Made by a program: the position numbers and the translations under genes | Assembly: GCA_951799405.1 (NCBI GenBank) | Contig: OX637339.1 | Coordinates: forward strand, 15,562,001 to 15,626,000 | Reading direction: 5' to 3' | Length of the DNA stretch: 64,000 nt | Source of the DNA: Agapetus fuscipes | Taxonomy: Eukaryota > Arthropoda > Insecta > Trichoptera > Glossosomatidae | The notes under the pieces: model-generated | The model's input: only the letters and a program-made list of their open reading frames with translations | The model's database searches: none | What the model was told of the DNA's origin: nothing | Shown here: piece by piece, positions 62,190-64,000 of the stretch | Layout of the letters: each line of letters begins with the position of its first letter | Position numbering within the stretch: the stretch's first letter is position 1

Positions 62190-62480
62190 AAACTACAGAA
62201 ACTACTAGAGGCGCTGTTATATATTATTCTATGTTTTGTTACGAATGTGTGATTGTGCGTCTGTGTGTGTTTAATTGCGCGAATGTGTCTCTAGATGCAG
62301 GTGTTTGCCTAATTATTATATTGTTTGCTCGAAGGTTCTGGCAAAGTCTCAGATGCTCCAGTTCGCGATGTTTCGAGAACCGTCGTACTGTCATACTATA
62401 TAAGGGCGAAAACCGTCTGTATCGCAGATAAGTATCGGAGATAATTCAAGTATTCAAGCGACCGTGGTGTGAATGAACCA
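62190..62480 (+). mobile_element. LTR-like block 2, opposite orientation
   Basis: TACTATATAAGGGCG, CTGTATCG, AGTATCGGAG, TTCAAGCGACCGTGGTGTG in the same order as 59.5-59.4 kb minus. Two heat-shock-like motifs lie upstream of the TATA box. Confidence 0.5.
62331..62404 (+). promoter_or_regulatory. Heat-shock-like elements and TATA box in LTR-like block 2
   Basis: GAAGGTTC (62331-62338), TTCGAGAA (62372-62379), then CTATATAAGGGCG. Each is a two-unit heat-shock-element arrangement. Confidence 0.5.
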
Positions 62481-63369
62481 AATGTTCTGTGTCCAAAATC
62501 CACATCCTCTTTGCTATGGAAATGTTGAATGGGGTTCCTGTAGATGTCTTCAATCTCAATTTGAGGGCATTTATGGCGTTCTTGGAAACTCACAGCTTAT
62601 AGTTTTTAGTTCATAATGTTGTATACATACAAATTTATTCATATAGTTGATGTTATGTGTATATTATTTTTTTTATTTATTAATAAAAGACATTTTTAGT
62701 ACTTTTTTTTTTTTTTTTTAAACTTATTTCTGCTATATAATAATTCAATTGTTTTATATGCTGTACCTCACCAAAAAGATTCAAAGCTCTTGTGTGTATG
62801 TATATTATGTATGTATATTGTCAGACAAATGTATTGGTCTTGCACTGTTAATTTGTCTGATTACACGATTTATTTATTTATTTAAATGTGAACTAAATCT
62901 CAAAATAAATTATGTAAAATAAAACAACCAAAGTTTTTTTTAAAGTGAACCCGTAAATCGTAATACTGGCCTGTCTACGCGATGATAGCGTATTTACTCA
63001 ATTTTTTTTTTTACATTTGGTACTGATTCGAGAGCACAAATCGAGCAAAGTCCCCATGTCAAATTTTTGCATATTTTTTCTATTCATTTTCCCATTTCTG
63101 CTGATAGTGAAAACATCACAGACAAAACCTGACATCCCATACCAGTGGATCTGCCAATTTGCCCTCGAATAAATTTTTCGATTTGTGTGTGTTTTTTGCG
63201 ACACTGCGCCGCCATATGGGATGGATGAATTTTTTGAAAGGCAAGCGTTGATTTTTTTTGACGTACCTACTTACTTTCAATCTGCCATGTGATTGTGAAA
63301 AGAATTAAAATTTGTAATGTCAAAGTTTCTCTAATTTGTTGCTAGGCTATAAAAAACATAATAATTATA
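62481..63369. other. No gene recognised
   Basis: AT-rich with a poly(T) tract near 62704-62719 and GTATATATT-type repeats; nothing coding seen. Confidence 0.5.
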
Positions 63370-63565
63370 ATCTATGATGCAAGGACATATTAATTTAAAG
63401 TTCTCAAATGCATGCCCACAAACAAACACGTGTAGTTCGCGCTTACAAATGCTGAATGTGTACTTACAAATAAAATCCAAACCTCAAATAAATATATGCC
63501 CTACAACTTTTGTCGATCTTCCCTGACACAGAGGTGACATTGGCAAAGTGAACCATTTTTTAATA
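63370..63565 (-). mobile_element. Delta repeat, 5' truncated
   Basis: ATAATCTATGATGCAAGG to GAACCATTTTTTAATAAAG. Confidence 0.7.
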
Positions 63566-63679
63566 AAGAATAAAAAACGATTATAATCTTCCTTTAATTT
63601 GGTTGATAAATAAATTTGTAAGCTCTGGAAGAAATGATAGAAGTATTTATTTATGCAAGAACTTCAAATATTCGGATGA

Positions 63680-63885
63680 TTCCTTGTCTTATAGATTGGT
63701 ATGAGGCTGACCACCCATACTATAAAAAATGTTTCATTTTGCTAATTCCCTCTTTCAGGGAAGGTCGGCAAAAGTTGCAAGTATGCACCATTTGTAAGAG
63801 TGAACTTACACAATATGTTTGTCTACAGGCTGTCTGTAAATGAATTGTAAATGTTTATATAATCTTTTCAACTTCGATTAAAGAT
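63680..63885 (+). mobile_element. Delta repeat, internal deletions
   Basis: TTCCTTGTCTTATAGATTGG to TTCAACTTCGATTAAAG. Confidence 0.65.
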
Positions 63886-63914
63886 AGATCGGCATTCAAA
63901 AATGTCATTCAAAC

Positions 63915-64000
63915 TATGTCACTCCTGTTTCAGGAAAGTTCGGCAAAAGTTATTGTTTATTTAAGGTTTGGATTTTAACTTGTAAGTACACATGCAGCAT
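63915..64000 (+). mobile_element. Delta repeat running off the window
   Basis: CACTCCTGTTTCAGG to GTACACATGCAGCAT at the last base. Confidence 0.6.

Overview
This 64 kb window looks like AT-rich arthropod (probably insect) nuclear DNA lying in long introns of one gene. There are no operons, ribosome binding sites or dense ORFs. Most long open frames are short and chance-like or lie inside repeats. The one convincing host-gene piece is a 168 bp exon on the + strand (49080-49247) with consensus AG/GT splice sites and symmetric 1-1 phase. It encodes half of an immunoglobulin domain resembling the sidestep-like adhesion proteins. I cannot name the species.

Most of the rest is interspersed repeats. 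I use working names defined from this window. SINE-1 has a tRNA-like head (A box TAGCTCAGTGG, B box GGTTCGATTCC) and ends in one of three 3' modules; in three minus-strand copies a 5S-rRNA-derived segment precedes the tRNA head. SINE-2 is a second tRNA-like family (GGTCGATAGCTCAGTTGG head, tail ending TGTAGCTTAGTTGCG). SINE-3 is a third tRNA-like family (tail GAATAGGTTGGTGAATTGC). Delta is a ~250 bp repeat (about 45 copies and fragments) running from TTCCTTGACTTATAGG to TGCAACTTAGATT plus a short tandem tail; it is also the 3' terminus of a LINE (LINE-A).

Seven groups of LINE remnants are present, all 5'-truncated, most showing only the reverse-transcriptase C-terminal tail. LINE-A carries the delta tail. 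LINE-B is the longest (34.2-34.9 kb). LINE-C is L2/CR1-like with TCA-type tails. LINE-D is RTE-like. LINE-E is at 39.6-40.2 kb. LINE-F and LINE-G supply two of the SINE-1 tails. Four unassigned repeats are called R5, R7, R8 and R9.

Layout: 0-15 kb is delta/SINE mosaic with a MITE, a Penelope-like foldback and one SINE-1+SINE-2 composite bounded by an 11 bp duplication. 15-17 kb holds nested LINEs and a GC-rich LTR-like block. 17-31 kb is SINE/LINE mosaic with a Harbinger-like MITE, a probable Helitron end and several dated nestings. 31.2-31.7 kb is a 19 bp minisatellite. 32-54 kb contains the 5S-bearing SINE-1 copies, LINE-B, three foldbacks, LINE-E and the Ig exon. 54-64 kb holds more delta, SINE-2 pairs and four LTR-like blocks with TATA boxes, three of which also carry heat-shock-element-like motifs.

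The most interesting system is the modular SINE-1 family: a 5S/tRNA double-promoter head on a common body, with three exchangeable 3' ends, two of which match LINE 3' ends present in the same window. Repeat boundaries are by eye and usually accurate to a few bases to about 15 bases.
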